IMG/VR virus record: IMGVR_UViG_3300025417_000004
Span: 1-36,053 of that record
Reading direction: 5' to 3' (one strand)
From: a virus
DNA: 36,053 nt
The position numbers and the translations under genes are program-made. The notes beneath the pieces are model-generated. The model searched no databases. It had not been told where the DNA came from and worked only from the letters and a program-made list of their open reading frames with translations. Each line of letters starts with the position of its first letter. Positions within the stretch are counted from its first letter, which is position 1. This document shows positions 15,406 to 24,289 of the stretch, piece after piece.

Positions 15406-15750
15406 TTACGAATTTATATTAAGCGCATTGGCAATTTGTTCGTGAATATACAAGTGTGAAGAAATCCAATCATAAAAATCATCCTCCACATTCCAGTCTA
15501 CATCGAGCATATTTGCGGGATTATCAAGTCCTAAAAGGTTGGCAAAAGCCTGATGTTCGTCCTGGTGAGAGAGCAACCAATCGTCTAAATTATCAGGATT
15601 TGCATCAAATAATGGGTATGCAGGGACTTTAAAACCTGCTTGAGCGAGCTTATCGCGAAATACTTGGTGCTGTAGACCGTTTTCAAAGAGAAAACCGCTT
15701 AAAGAGTCTATGTCACCAAATTCAACCGTCGATAGCGCGGCATAATCCAT
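15406..15750 (-). CDS. Three-repeat helical protein (114 aa)
   Basis: The protein has three related helical units: residues 17-39 (LSGFLFENGLQHQVFRDKLA...), 55-75 (LDDWLLSHQDEHQAFANLLGL) and 92-112 (FYDWISSHLYIHEQIANALNI). The shared pattern is an aromatic residue, a short helix, a His- or Gln-centred turn, H(E/Q), then an A/L-rich helix. Linkers are acidic and Asn/Pro-rich. The family occurs in aquatic phages (recalled), with no known role. It starts in a TAATG overlap with the gene upstream. Confidence 0.7.
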   Translation of the reverse strand: MDYAALSTVEFGDIDSLSGFLFENGLQHQVFRDKLAQAGFKVPAYPLFDANPDNLDDWLLSHQDEHQAFANLLGLDNPANMLDVDWNVEDDFYDWISSHLYIHEQIANALNINS

Positions 15751-15983
15751 TACTTATCAACCTTGGTATCTAACTTATCAAATATCTTCTCAAGCATGGC
15801 TTCAATCTTGTTGTACTGAGATTCCATGTCTGTTTTTTTTGCATAACTGGTCGGCAAATCAATCTCAATCTTTTTAATGTCATCTTTAAGTTTTTGGACA
15901 GCATCCCACAGTTGGCGAAAGAACCAACCCGCTATAGGGAGAGCGACACCAAACACCAAGTTGATAACATTTTGCCAATCCAT
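15750..15983 (-). CDS. Membrane-anchored coiled-coil protein (77 aa)
   Basis: One N-terminal membrane segment (VINLVFGVALPIAGWFF, about residues 6-22) is followed by an amphipathic charged helix to the C-terminus (LWDAVQKLKDDIKKIEIDL, then MESQYNKIEAMLEKIFDKL). The single-pass plus coiled-coil layout resembles XhlA-type or spanin-like accessory lysis proteins, but the gene sits among fibre genes rather than next to the endolysin. It could be the missing partner of the Rz-like protein only in a loose sense. The function is unknown. Confidence 0.68.
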   Translation of the reverse strand: MDWQNVINLVFGVALPIAGWFFRQLWDAVQKLKDDIKKIEIDLPTSYAKKTDMESQYNKIEAMLEKIFDKLDTKVDK

Positions 15984-15986
15984 TGT

Positions 15987-16670
15987 TTACACCGCATAGT
16001 ATGGGATTTTTACAACAGTCCCATTAAGGTTGTACTGAATGTATCCTGCCGGCACTAGTGGCAAACTTGATGTTGCAAAAGTAGCCGTTGATGATGTTGT
16101 TGATGTGGCATTAACCACTTGCACGTTAACCGTACCAGACGGAATAGTCACGTTAGCAAGCGTTAGGTTACCAATGTTAGTGACAGTCGAGCCTAAAGCA
16201 ACAGAAGTGTTACCAATTGTTGCTGCACTGTTTGTTAAATAAGAATTAGGAAATGTTGCCGCAACAGACGTAATGTTTGCACTAGCAAACGTACCACCGG
16301 TATGTGCAACCGTATTAATTGTGCCACCAGTAATGACAACAGCATTGGCGTTCTGGGTAGCCATCGTACCCAAGCCTGTGACGTTTGCCGCAGGAACAGT
16401 ACCGCTTGTAATTGTGACGTTTGCAAGGGTCAGGTTGCCAATGTTAGTAATTGTTGACCCAAGCGATACAGACGTATTGCCGATTGTGACTGCGCTGTTT
16501 GTTAACTGGCTGTTTGCAATGCTGCCTAACGTGCCGCCTAAAGTCAGGTTGCCTGTTGTTGTGACGTTGCCAGTTAATGTAATGCCGTTAACAGTACCAG
16601 TACCGCCCACTTGGGTTACTGTGCCGTTACCACCGCCACTACCGCTTGTGATTGCTACTGTCTTTAACAT
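15987..16670 (-). CDS. Repetitive tail-fibre-like protein (227 aa)
   Basis: The sequence is almost free of charged residues and is dominated by Thr, Asn, Val, Gly and Ser in beta-helix-like runs. Two near-identical blocks are visible at residues 56-92 and 145-181 (LTNSAVTIGNTSVSLG... and LTNSAATIGNTSVALG...). The short C-terminal end YIQYNLNGTVVKIPYY looks like a cap. It probably forms a trimeric fibre or fibre section. Related repeats occur in the product at 20590, so they may be parts of the same structure. Confidence 0.75.
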   Translation of the reverse strand: MLKTVAITSGSGGGNGTVTQVGGTGTVNGITLTGNVTTTGNLTLGGTLGSIANSQLTNSAVTIGNTSVSLGSTITNIGNLTLANVTITSGTVPAANVTGLGTMATQNANAVVITGGTINTVAHTGGTFASANITSVAATFPNSYLTNSAATIGNTSVALGSTVTNIGNLTLANVTIPSGTVNVQVVNATSTTSSTATFATSSLPLVPAGYIQYNLNGTVVKIPYYAV

Positions 16671-16672
16671 AT

Positions 16673-17002
16673 TTACATTCCATCGCCGTTTGTGATGTAG
16701 ATTGATGCGTTGCCCGTAGCTGTCACACCTGTAAAGTATGCGTTAGGAACAAACGTCAATATTTCATCCGTGCCCGGCAACAAAGGTAACGCTGGTTGTG
16801 AACTTGTCACCGTCACAGCATTAGTTGTTGCTTGAGCCGCTGTTGAGCCATAGCCTAAAAACACCACTACGTTGCCACTATTGATGATGCGGTACTGATT
16901 GCCACCAAGTGTGCTTGCAACGGCCTGTACGGGCGTAGGAGCAGTCGTAGCAGCCAAGAACGTGACTGTGTTGCCAAACTGTGTAAAAGCGTTTGTACTC
17001 AT
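16673..17002 (-). CDS. Small beta-rich structural protein (109 aa)
   Basis: This Thr/Ala/Val-rich protein with almost no charges reads like a small beta-sandwich (QYRIINSGNVVVFLGYGS, then TEILTFVPNAYF-like strands and ASIYITNGDGM at the end). Its position between a fibre gene and the assembly candidate suggests a fibre- or head-associated decoration. It overlaps the preceding gene by 4 bases (16999-17002). Confidence 0.68.
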   Translation of the reverse strand: MSTNAFTQFGNTVTFLAATTAPTPVQAVASTLGGNQYRIINSGNVVVFLGYGSTAAQATTNAVTVTSSQPALPLLPGTDEILTFVPNAYFTGVTATGNASIYITNGDGM

Positions 17003-17520
17003 GCTGTTGCTCCCGTTGGTGCAACATAATTCGGGTCATGCGCCCACTGCACAGCAGGTAAGGCCGCTAGTTGGTCAACCGTTGTACAAGCGTTGATTGT
17101 TGTGATGTAGTCAGCAGCCTGTGTGCGGATGGTTTGACGCCATGTGTTCCATGCGGGCGCTACTGTGCCGCTTGTCTCGACAGCCTTGACTACCATCCAG
17201 TCGGTTGGGAGCAGGATTGAGTATGCTTGTGCATTGATTGCGTCTACGCATTGTGTTTTAAGTTGCGTCAAGTCTTTAGGCGTAGCGGTGTAGTTGATCT
17301 CAACCACCGTGCCGTTGTAGACAGGTGCGTCTTGGCTAACCCAATAGTATTGGTCGTTAGGGTATTGACCGTACACCACATCAACCATGCCGATAGCCGC
17401 TTTTTCTTCGGGGCTAGACAGGTTGCACCAGTTTTGCGGGTAAGAAATATTATCCCACTCGAAGGCTGTGCCAGCGGGTACTAGGAGGGCGATAACTGAA
17501 TTTTGGATAATGGCGAACAT
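16999..17520 (-). CDS. Tail-fibre assembly-like protein (173 aa)
   Basis: The N-terminal half is a beta-rich domain (MFAIIQNSVIALLVPAGTAFEW...). The C-terminal half has the helical pattern LLPTDWMVVKAVETSGTVAPAW then WRQTIRTQAADYI. The pattern P(T)DWxxxKxxETGxxVPxxWxxWRQxIR is frequent in phage tail-fibre assembly proteins and DUF4376-type domains. A chaperone role for the large fibre encoded immediately upstream (17530-19968) is therefore likely but not certain. AAGGAAAACAA precedes the ATG. Confidence 0.7.
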   Translation of the reverse strand: MFAIIQNSVIALLVPAGTAFEWDNISYPQNWCNLSSPEEKAAIGMVDVVYGQYPNDQYYWVSQDAPVYNGTVVEINYTATPKDLTQLKTQCVDAINAQAYSILLPTDWMVVKAVETSGTVAPAWNTWRQTIRTQAADYITTINACTTVDQLAALPAVQWAHDPNYVAPTGATA

Positions 17521-17529
17521 TTGTTTTCC

Positions 17530-19968
17530 TTAACGAGCCAAGCTATTGCGAAATGGATTGGTTGCAAACACCATATATATGTATGTGCCGCCACTAGCAT
17601 TTAATTCTCCGCTGCTGTCACGCAATTTAAATCCATTAGATAAAAAATCTAAATTGTTTGGCGTGGATTCAGCATTACTTGAGTTAGCCAACAAATAATT
17701 TTGAGTGACGTTATATGGATCTCTAACAGAATCAAGCATATGCCAATATCCTGTGGAATCCGTGCGCTTAATCATTACAAACTTAGGCTGAAACCCCGTG
17801 TACACAAACGGACCATCAGTCGAACCATTACCCGTGTAGCTACCAAACGCTGAGTATCCTGCTATGGGTGTCCAGCAGTAGGCGACGTAAGTGGCTGCGG
17901 AAGCGTTAATACCTGCATAACTTCCGTTAATACCAAAAACAGAAGATGTCATTCCGTTGTACCAATAATTGGAATACGTACCCGCTGCATTTGTAGCGTT
18001 TAATTGAATTGCTTGATTTTGCCCAAGTGATGAATGGTAAACCTGCCAATCATTTCCGGCTGCGCTTCTTTGTTTAACAATTACCAAACTAGGCGCAACG
18101 CCCAATCCATGCCCGACAGTCGCATTAGCACCCGTACCTGTATACGTCACCACACTAAACCCAGCAGACGCATTAACGCTCACAGTCGATGTGATTGAGC
18201 CATTGGTGTTGCTTGATGTTGAGCCTTGCCCTGCTTGCCATTGCCAGCCGACAAACGTAGAGCCGTTGTTATTAACTTGTTGTGATGTATCGGCAGCTAA
18301 ACCAAAACCATTGCTATTAAATGAAGTAAATCCGTTTTGCGTATATTCAGCACCTGTACCATTTGATGCTAATCCTAATGTTGCACCACGCACTGAATCT
18401 GCCAAGTTATGTGAAACAACAGCACTCCGGCATTTAATCCAAACCAAATCAGGCTTAAACCCCGCAGCATTAACAATACTTTGCGTTGATCCATTACCCG
18501 TGTACAACGTAGCATCCATCACCTTGTTACCCGCCAAGATGGTGCTTGTCGGGAGGTTGTATGTGTTCAGGGCTACAAAGCCTGTGGGGGGTGTGTAGGT
18601 GAAGGGGCGTTGACCGAAGTTAATTGATACCGTACCTGTTAGGTCACCTGAAAAATAAAAACCTGGTGCCCAAGTAAAACCTGAAGACACAATGTCGGTA
18701 TAGGCTGCATTGGTTCCCGCTACCGGATCAGCGCTTCCTTGCCAAACATTGTTTTTAGCAAAAAATATCTTACCGCTGCTCATGTCAACGGCTACAGCAA
18801 AAATATCATTTAGTACACCTGCAGAACCATACGCTACGCTGCCGCCCTCACTTATTTTATTGCCGTTAGTACCAAAAATCATTCGATAGTTGTTTGGGTA
18901 TTGAGTCCCAATAGGCGCAGTCACATTTAACACGCCGCAAGCCCCCCAAGGTAATCCCGTAGTTGTATCAGCCGTTTGTATCCATTCCCAATACCATTTA
19001 CCGGTTGTCGGAATGGCAATGGTTGCAGGAACCCATGAGTTAAAAGTTGTTCTGTCGTAACTGGCGGTTAAGTTTGCGTTGCTTAACACTAGCGAAGACG
19101 ATTGTTTAAAACCGTTAAGCTGATTGAGTGTCGGAAAGTTAGCCGCCGTAGCAGACGTCAACGTAGGCACATCCGTCATGGAGTCATACGTCACACCAGC
19201 CGTGATGCTGATGTTATTCGTAGTCCAGTAATTGCCATTGCCCGAGAAGTCTTTACCCAAGCCTACGTTGCTGCTTGTAGTCAGCGCAGAGTTGTCTGTG
19301 AAGTTTAAATAGAAACCGTTTGTACCGTATGTGCCTGTGTACCGTGCGGGTTGCCATACGCCTGTGAGAGCATTGGTTGAGCCAAAGGATGACGGGGTTA
19401 GGGCTTGACCGTCGATGAAGTTGATTTCGGTTAGGTAGCCGTCGTAATACCTACCAATAAATCGAGTAGTACCAATGCCATGACCATTGGCAGAATTAAC
19501 CCACATATTTGTGTTTTGTGCAGGATAACTTGCTGTAGTAAACGCTGTAACTTGACTGCCATTGACATACAATTTCATGCGATTTGCGGCAGTTGCTTGT
19601 GTTGTGTCAACTGCCAAAACAATGTGATACCAAGCAGACGGGTCACGAAATACTTGAGTGGTTGAAATTCGGACACTATCCATGCCGCCAACAACATAAA
19701 AAAATGATAAGTAACCTGTTGCTGCGTCATAAAAAGATAACGCATTGTAATTATCCACATCTTGCGCTGCGCTAAAAACAGTAGGGTAATCTGCGGTGGC
19801 TAAAGTTCCTCGTTTAACCCAACCACTCCATGTCCATGTTTTTTGATTCCCCGCAGAGCTAGGCATCCGGCTCAAATACCCACTCGCACTTGCCCGTGTA
19901 CGCAACGAGCGTGTGAGGTTGTAGCCTGATGCGCCACTAGCACTACCGGATTTGGATGCACTTAGCAT
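17530..19968 (-). CDS. Large tail fibre with LamG-like and SPRY-like domains (812 aa)
   Basis: Residues of about 1-30 form a basic head. About 40-215 looks like a concanavalin/LamG domain (WSGWVKRGTLA, WYHIVLAVDTT, MKLYVNGSQV, GRYYDGYLTEINFIDGQAL). About 310-470 resembles a SPRY-type domain (GKWYWEWIQT, IFAVAVDMSSGKIFFAKNNVW). The rest has three related units around GFKPDLVWIK, GVAPSLVIVK and GFQPKFVMIK. These are carbohydrate-binding folds, so the protein probably recognises the host surface. The ATG has AGGTG upstream and lies within the last 26 bases of the HNH gene. Confidence 0.85.
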   Translation of the reverse strand: MLSASKSGSASGASGYNLTRSLRTRASASGYLSRMPSSAGNQKTWTWSGWVKRGTLATADYPTVFSAAQDVDNYNALSFYDAATGYLSFFYVVGGMDSVRISTTQVFRDPSAWYHIVLAVDTTQATAANRMKLYVNGSQVTAFTTASYPAQNTNMWVNSANGHGIGTTRFIGRYYDGYLTEINFIDGQALTPSSFGSTNALTGVWQPARYTGTYGTNGFYLNFTDNSALTTSSNVGLGKDFSGNGNYWTTNNISITAGVTYDSMTDVPTLTSATAANFPTLNQLNGFKQSSSLVLSNANLTASYDRTTFNSWVPATIAIPTTGKWYWEWIQTADTTTGLPWGACGVLNVTAPIGTQYPNNYRMIFGTNGNKISEGGSVAYGSAGVLNDIFAVAVDMSSGKIFFAKNNVWQGSADPVAGTNAAYTDIVSSGFTWAPGFYFSGDLTGTVSINFGQRPFTYTPPTGFVALNTYNLPTSTILAGNKVMDATLYTGNGSTQSIVNAAGFKPDLVWIKCRSAVVSHNLADSVRGATLGLASNGTGAEYTQNGFTSFNSNGFGLAADTSQQVNNNGSTFVGWQWQAGQGSTSSNTNGSITSTVSVNASAGFSVVTYTGTGANATVGHGLGVAPSLVIVKQRSAAGNDWQVYHSSLGQNQAIQLNATNAAGTYSNYWYNGMTSSVFGINGSYAGINASAATYVAYCWTPIAGYSAFGSYTGNGSTDGPFVYTGFQPKFVMIKRTDSTGYWHMLDSVRDPYNVTQNYLLANSSNAESTPNNLDFLSNGFKLRDSSGELNASGGTYIYMVFATNPFRNSLAR

Positions 19969-20590
19969 TAGAACACCTATAGTCTATGTTGTATAAAGCG
20001 TAAGGCATCTTAATACCTTTTTTTAATCTGCTGCTTAATAATGTATATGGAATGTCAGCAATCCTAGACCACTCTGCAATCGTATGTTTTTCATCACCAT
20101 ATTCATATCTTGCATTGTTAGATTTGTTGTTTGCTTGTTCAATGTTCGTTGACCATTTGCAATTTTCAGGCGTGTAGTCACCGTCATAATCAATTCTATC
20201 AATTGAACAGCCGTATGGTTTTTCTCCCATATCAGCATAAAAATTTTCAAATGAATTTATCCAACGATCACAAACTTTAATTCCACGACCACCGTATCTT
20301 GAATAATCAGGATTGTTTTTGCTATAACAACGTTTTTTTAATGCTAACCAAATGTTATGTTCTGAAGTATTAGTCATCTTGTGCTTAGAACGTCTTTGTC
20401 TAGTTGTTTCTACACGCAAACATCCACAAGATTTTGTATATCCAGTACGCAATGAAACACCTGCAATATGTGTTGTGTTTCCACAATCACATACACAATT
20501 CCAACCGTATTGTCTGCCTTTGTTAGCTCCACGGCTAACCACAGTCAAACGACCAAATCGTTGCGAGGTTATATCAATTGCTGCGCCCAT
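19943..20590 (-). CDS. HNH-like (homing) endonuclease, free-standing
   Basis: The 215-aa product is read from the ATG of a TAATG junction (20590). Domains in order: an N-terminal Cys cluster (CVCDCG at 32-37 with SCGCL at 54-58, probably a zinc site); a central HNH-type nuclease region (YGGRGIKVCDRW 99-110, SIDRIDYDGDYTPENCKW 129-146); and a C-terminal helix-turn-helix-like repeat (TIAEWSRIADIPYTLLSSRLKKG). Free-standing nucleases of this type are mobile genes in phages. The gene sits between two fibre genes and is A/T-richer than both. It overlaps the next gene by 26 bases. Confidence 0.78.
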   Translation of the reverse strand: MGAAIDITSQRFGRLTVVSRGANKGRQYGWNCVCDCGNTTHIAGVSLRTGYTKSCGCLRVETTRQRRSKHKMTNTSEHNIWLALKKRCYSKNNPDYSRYGGRGIKVCDRWINSFENFYADMGEKPYGCSIDRIDYDGDYTPENCKWSTNIEQANNKSNNARYEYGDEKHTIAEWSRIADIPYTLLSSRLKKGIKMPYALYNIDYRCSNAKCIQIR

Positions 20591-21060
20591 TAGTAGTTTT
20601 GCCCATTCGTGATGCCATAGGTATTTGTGCCATCGCAAAAGAAACTGAATATATCAATTTTTCCTGTAGCACTTGTCGGTGTTGGAGTTGTACCGCCCGC
20701 CCACTTGAGCGTACTACCACCCGCCCATGTCAACGTATCAGCAGCCGCATACGACACAATAATTGTGAAACTCTTACCACTCACACTTGATGGCAGCGTA
20801 ATAGTCGTTGAACCAGACGTTGTAATTTTTTGAAGCGTACCGTTTGTCAACGCAACAGTCGTATTTCCTGTCGCAGAATACAAAGTTTCGGTGTAATTGG
20901 TAACAGTTGTGTTTACTACCGTCAGGTTGCCCAACGATGTTGTGGTGTTGCCAAGATAAACAGCCGTGTTACCGAGTGTGATGGCTGTCGCAAAATTACT
21001 ATCTAGTTGGGATAGCGGAATAGACGTTGTTGCCGTAGCAAAAGTATATGGGACAGCCAT
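20590..21060 (-). CDS. Tail-fibre-like beta protein (156 aa)
   Basis: This product begins MAVPYTFATATTSIPLSQLDSNFATAI, a start common to phage fibre or tail-knob proteins. It continues with LGNT/SLGN repeats like those in the 227-aa protein at 15987, and ends in a small beta domain containing LPSSVSGKSFTIIV and TWAGGSTLKWAGG. It is presumably an adaptor or short fibre next to the tail hub. Its stop overlaps the start of the inserted HNH gene. Confidence 0.75.
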   Translation of the reverse strand: MAVPYTFATATTSIPLSQLDSNFATAITLGNTAVYLGNTTTSLGNLTVVNTTVTNYTETLYSATGNTTVALTNGTLQKITTSGSTTITLPSSVSGKSFTIIVSYAAADTLTWAGGSTLKWAGGTTPTPTSATGKIDIFSFFCDGTNTYGITNGQNY

Positions 21061-23055
21061 TTAGAACCTCACTCTTAATTCGTGTTCAAATTCAAATCCA
21101 TTCACAGTAAACGCTGGGTTAGATGATGTTACTGTAATGCCGAGATATTTTCCATACTGAGATGCGTCAGTCTTATACAGCGCATAACCAATCTGACCCC
21201 ACCCAATTTGCACGCTTGAGTTGTTCACCCAAGGGATTACTTGCAAACTGTTATTAATCCAAGTCACCAGGCTTGTTAGCGTATACGGTGGACTTGAGCC
21301 TGACTCAGAATCAATTGTTGCGCTCATCGTGATTGAGCTAGTATTGGTTGCTGTTGCCTCAATACCCATCTTCAATGCTTGCTTAGTGCGAATAGGATCA
21401 CCCATTGGCAACAAAGCGGTCTGAATACGACTGGTGATCGCAGCACTTGTACTTTGATATAGTTGATACAGCGTTGTGCCATCCGTACCAAATAACGTAA
21501 TCTTGCCGCCTAGTGGGATAGATGTGATGTACGCTAAGTTATTGCCTTGAGAAGTCAAAAACCATTTTTTCTCAAAGAACACAGCCTGTATATACCGATA
21601 CGATTGCGTAAACACCGCGTCATAGTATCTAAAGTTAAATGCAGCGCACAAAATGTTGTTAATCAACACTTGTCCGGCGTAAATCGGATATGTGAAGTCA
21701 ATATTCGGGAATATGCCGTCAAGCGGGTCTGAGAGCTTAGACGTTGTTGATCCCACCAACGCATACACGCCATAGTCGTTCAAAAACAACACAGAACGGA
21801 AATACGGGAATATGGCGTATGGCCGCTTAGAACCAACAGATGCCGACACGTTGGTGTTTGTAAACAACGTAATACCGTTAGTGTTCACATTAACGTTGGA
21901 AATCACGTTAATTGAGTCATCACCAAAGATATACAAAAAATTGTTCGCAGAAAGGATCTGTTGAATGTTTCCGTGCAAGGTTTCGTCTGTTAAGACAAAA
22001 CTTCCCGCCGATACGCTTGTAAAGTCGGTGTATGAGTTTACTGCGCTGTAATAAATGGTTCTGCCGGCGGCAATCCACACTCGACCACTAAAAGACGCAA
22101 TTCCAACGTTTGTATCGCTATTAACAATGCCTTTAAGGACTGCGCCAGTCCCGCCGCCACCAGAGGCCGTAACAACTAAGTTTGCAGCGTTGGTGTAGCC
22201 TGAGCCTGGGTTTGTGATAATGACTTCAAGAATCTGACCGCCTTTAAGCACCGCAGTACCGGCAGCACCTGTTCCGCCCCCACCTGAGAACGTAATCACC
22301 GTATTGGCTGCATTTGTGTAACCCGTACCTCCCGATACCACAACAGCCGAGGCCGTGCCGGTTGCAAACGTAATCACACCCGCAATAGCCGTTGCACCTG
22401 ATCCACCACCGCCAGCAATCGTAACTGTTGGCACACTATTAGCGTAATATCCCGAACCACCGTCATTTAACGATACGGTTTGCACGACACCTGACAAAAC
22501 AGTTGCTACAGCGTTTGCTTGCGTACCATTTGTATCATTTGGGGCACTAATGGTCACTGTTGGAACGTTTAAATAGCCTGAACCACCGTTAGTCACGGCA
22601 ATAATACCAACCGAGCCAATATTGACTACGTTGTTACCATCCCATGAGTAGTAACCCTTAGCAGGATCAAGAATCAATAGGCGTTCATTTTTCCATTGAG
22701 CGACCTGCATACCCGCGCCGCTAAAGGTTCCTGTTGCCGCTACGTTACCTGTTGATCCATCTGTTGGGCTGTAATACTGGGCGCTACCATCAGCTTGAAA
22801 TGCAACAACATAATCTTTGATTTCAATGTTTGCAGAAGATAATGTTGTGACAGTATTAGCCCAAACAACCGTATTGCCGCTTGAGCTGACGGTTGAATAG
22901 TTTGGAATAATTTTTAGGTTTGCATAACCAATAGGCTGTGCGTTTTCAAGCCAAGAAAATTCATCTTCTTTGATTGCCGTGCGGTTAGCCTGAGTATCAA
23001 GACCCCTAAAGGTTTTGATAACTTGATACGACTTTTTTTGCTCTGCCGCAGCCAT
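21061..23055 (-). CDS. Tail/packaged-DNA stabilisation protein (P22 gp10-like)
   Basis: This 664-aa protein starts with a pattern typical of gp10-like or tubular tail proteins (FRGLDTQ...F.WLENAQPIGYANLKIIPNY). It continues as a beta-propeller-like sequence (YVVAFQADGSAQYY, WKNERLLILDPAKGYYSW, RVWIAAGRTIYYSAVN, NNFLYIFGDDSINVI). It would plug the portal-adaptor channel after packaging. A Gly-rich block at about residues 150-312 with four repeats interrupts the propeller. The gene follows the adaptor gene, as expected. Confidence 0.75.
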   Translation of the reverse strand: MAAAEQKKSYQVIKTFRGLDTQANRTAIKEDEFSWLENAQPIGYANLKIIPNYSTVSSSGNTVVWANTVTTLSSANIEIKDYVVAFQADGSAQYYSPTDGSTGNVAATGTFSGAGMQVAQWKNERLLILDPAKGYYSWDGNNVVNIGSVGIIAVTNGGSGYLNVPTVTISAPNDTNGTQANAVATVLSGVVQTVSLNDGGSGYYANSVPTVTIAGGGGSGATAIAGVITFATGTASAVVVSGGTGYTNAANTVITFSGGGGTGAAGTAVLKGGQILEVIITNPGSGYTNAANLVVTASGGGGTGAVLKGIVNSDTNVGIASFSGRVWIAAGRTIYYSAVNSYTDFTSVSAGSFVLTDETLHGNIQQILSANNFLYIFGDDSINVISNVNVNTNGITLFTNTNVSASVGSKRPYAIFPYFRSVLFLNDYGVYALVGSTTSKLSDPLDGIFPNIDFTYPIYAGQVLINNILCAAFNFRYYDAVFTQSYRYIQAVFFEKKWFLTSQGNNLAYITSIPLGGKITLFGTDGTTLYQLYQSTSAAITSRIQTALLPMGDPIRTKQALKMGIEATATNTSSITMSATIDSESGSSPPYTLTSLVTWINNSLQVIPWVNNSSVQIGWGQIGYALYKTDASQYGKYLGITVTSSNPAFTVNGFEFEHELRVRF
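22120..22608 (-). repeat. Four Gly-rich repeats inserted in the stabilisation protein
   Basis: Four units start near residues 157 (NGGSGYLNVPTVTIS), 199 (DGGSGYYANSVPTVTI), 242 (GGTGYTNAANTVITFS) and 283 (NPGSGYTNAANLVVTAS). Each is followed by a run such as GGGGSGA or GGGGTGA. This is a known-looking surface repeat, GGxGYxxxPxVTIxGGGGxGA, found in several phage virion proteins, and here it looks like an insertion between propeller blades. Confidence 0.85.
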
Positions 23056-23057
23056 TT

Positions 23058-23939
23058 CTAATTAATGTTGCTATAAAGAGATGGAATACGACGCGTAAAG
23101 ACTGTGTTTAGCACAGACCTTGCGTGGTTCAGATACTCTTGCTTGTAAATCTCCGATTCACCAAACGATTGTTCGTAATACTTAGCCAAATAGGCTGCAT
23201 AAAACTTTACACACGTTGTATAGGGGTCTTGAATAGAATCTGCAACTGTAGGGGCGGCCAAGGTTAATGCTGTTGGCAAAATAACCGTATCCATCTCAAT
23301 TTGATAGACCTGATCGGGTACAGGGCCAAGGTAAATTGTGTTTTGACCGTACACAGAAAAGGCTTGAGGCCGTCCAATGTAATTCTGCCAAAACCGCAGC
23401 CGTGCATTGAAATCAGACCACGCCAAATAGTCCAACGGCACCCGTGTATTACCCCAATACAAGTTGATATTCAAAATATCAAGCGTGTACTGTCCTTGTG
23501 GCAAAGTTGAGAACGGTATCTGCTCAACGTTAGACACATAGGTCAAACCAACACCACCGTTAAAGAATTCAGTAGACGGTGGATAATTTGAGTAGTTATT
23601 TTGATTACTTGCAGGGTACGGAGGCGCAGTTGAGCCGCTTGTACCTGCTGTGGTCACTTGATACACAAAAATGTTTGAAAATACAAACTGATTTAAGTTG
23701 TATGCAGTAGAGGCTGCCCATGCAACAGGATTTGTCGCAGTAACACCATTGATTGTTGTGCCTGGAGGGGGCGGGACTTGAGTGACTTGGATAGCGCGTA
23801 ACGCACCAGTATCTCGCACGGTTCGTTCACGCGCGGAATTGATGTAGTCGGTTAGCTGCTGATCCGTGTAAAAGTTCGCATTGGCATCATGCAGCAAACG
23901 TCTAACATCCGTGATGTAACCGGATAAAGTTTGTGACAT
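23058..23939 (-). CDS. Head-tail adaptor (T7 gp11 / P22 gp4-like)
   Basis: This 293-aa protein begins with a helical segment (LSGYITDVRRLLHDANANFYTDQQLTDYINSARERTVRDTG) typical of adaptor proteins that sit below the portal. A Ser/Pro/Thr-rich loop region and a C-terminal helical part follow (TTCVKFYAAYLAKYYEQSFGESEIYKQEY). It follows the small neck genes and precedes the gp10-like gene, which is the standard order of podovirus neck genes. No close family is asserted. Confidence 0.72.
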   Translation of the reverse strand: MSQTLSGYITDVRRLLHDANANFYTDQQLTDYINSARERTVRDTGALRAIQVTQVPPPPGTTINGVTATNPVAWAASTAYNLNQFVFSNIFVYQVTTAGTSGSTAPPYPASNQNNYSNYPPSTEFFNGGVGLTYVSNVEQIPFSTLPQGQYTLDILNINLYWGNTRVPLDYLAWSDFNARLRFWQNYIGRPQAFSVYGQNTIYLGPVPDQVYQIEMDTVILPTALTLAAPTVADSIQDPYTTCVKFYAAYLAKYYEQSFGESEIYKQEYLNHARSVLNTVFTRRIPSLYSNIN

Positions 23940-23953
23940 TTACTTTCCATCGT

Positions 23954-24289
23954 TTACGCTGCTGAGAGGACTTTTCCCCCCGCAGCCCTGACAGGCCGCA
24001 AGGGTACTGGCTCCACGATCGGGGATAACGAATCGTTCTTTTTTGGTTTCTCTGTATGGAATTCCCACTTAGATAAACGCGCAAGGCCTTCATCTAATTC
24101 ATTTGCGGTCTTCACCCATCCGAGCCTAGCCAGAAAAGGTTCTTTGTTTTCAATTCCGTAACCAAAAACGTGCTGCGCCACCTCAAGCGGTACTTCTACA
24201 ACTTGATTTGGTAAAAAATCATAAAACACTCCGGCATAGCCGTCTTTGAGTTTTTTATCAGAACGATTGATTACAAATATTGAAGACAT
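23954..24289 (-). CDS. Small neck-region hypothetical protein (111 aa)
   Basis: The N-terminal part (FVINRSDKKLKDGYAGVFYDFLPNQVVEVPLEVAQHVFGYG) resembles small beta proteins found beside neck genes in many aquatic phages. The latter part is helical and basic and ends in a flexible APxxP-type tail. The function is unproven; a head-completion or neck role is an inference from position between decoration-like and adaptor genes. Confidence 0.68.
   Translation of the reverse strand: MSSIFVINRSDKKLKDGYAGVFYDFLPNQVVEVPLEVAQHVFGYGIENKEPFLARLGWVKTANELDEGLARLSKWEFHTEKPKKNDSLSPIVEPVPLRPVRAAGGKVLSAA

Noticed and set aside
16273-16695. 140-codon + strand frame opposite the fibre gene
   Set aside because: It is a shadow of the Thr/Asn/Val repeats on the other strand.
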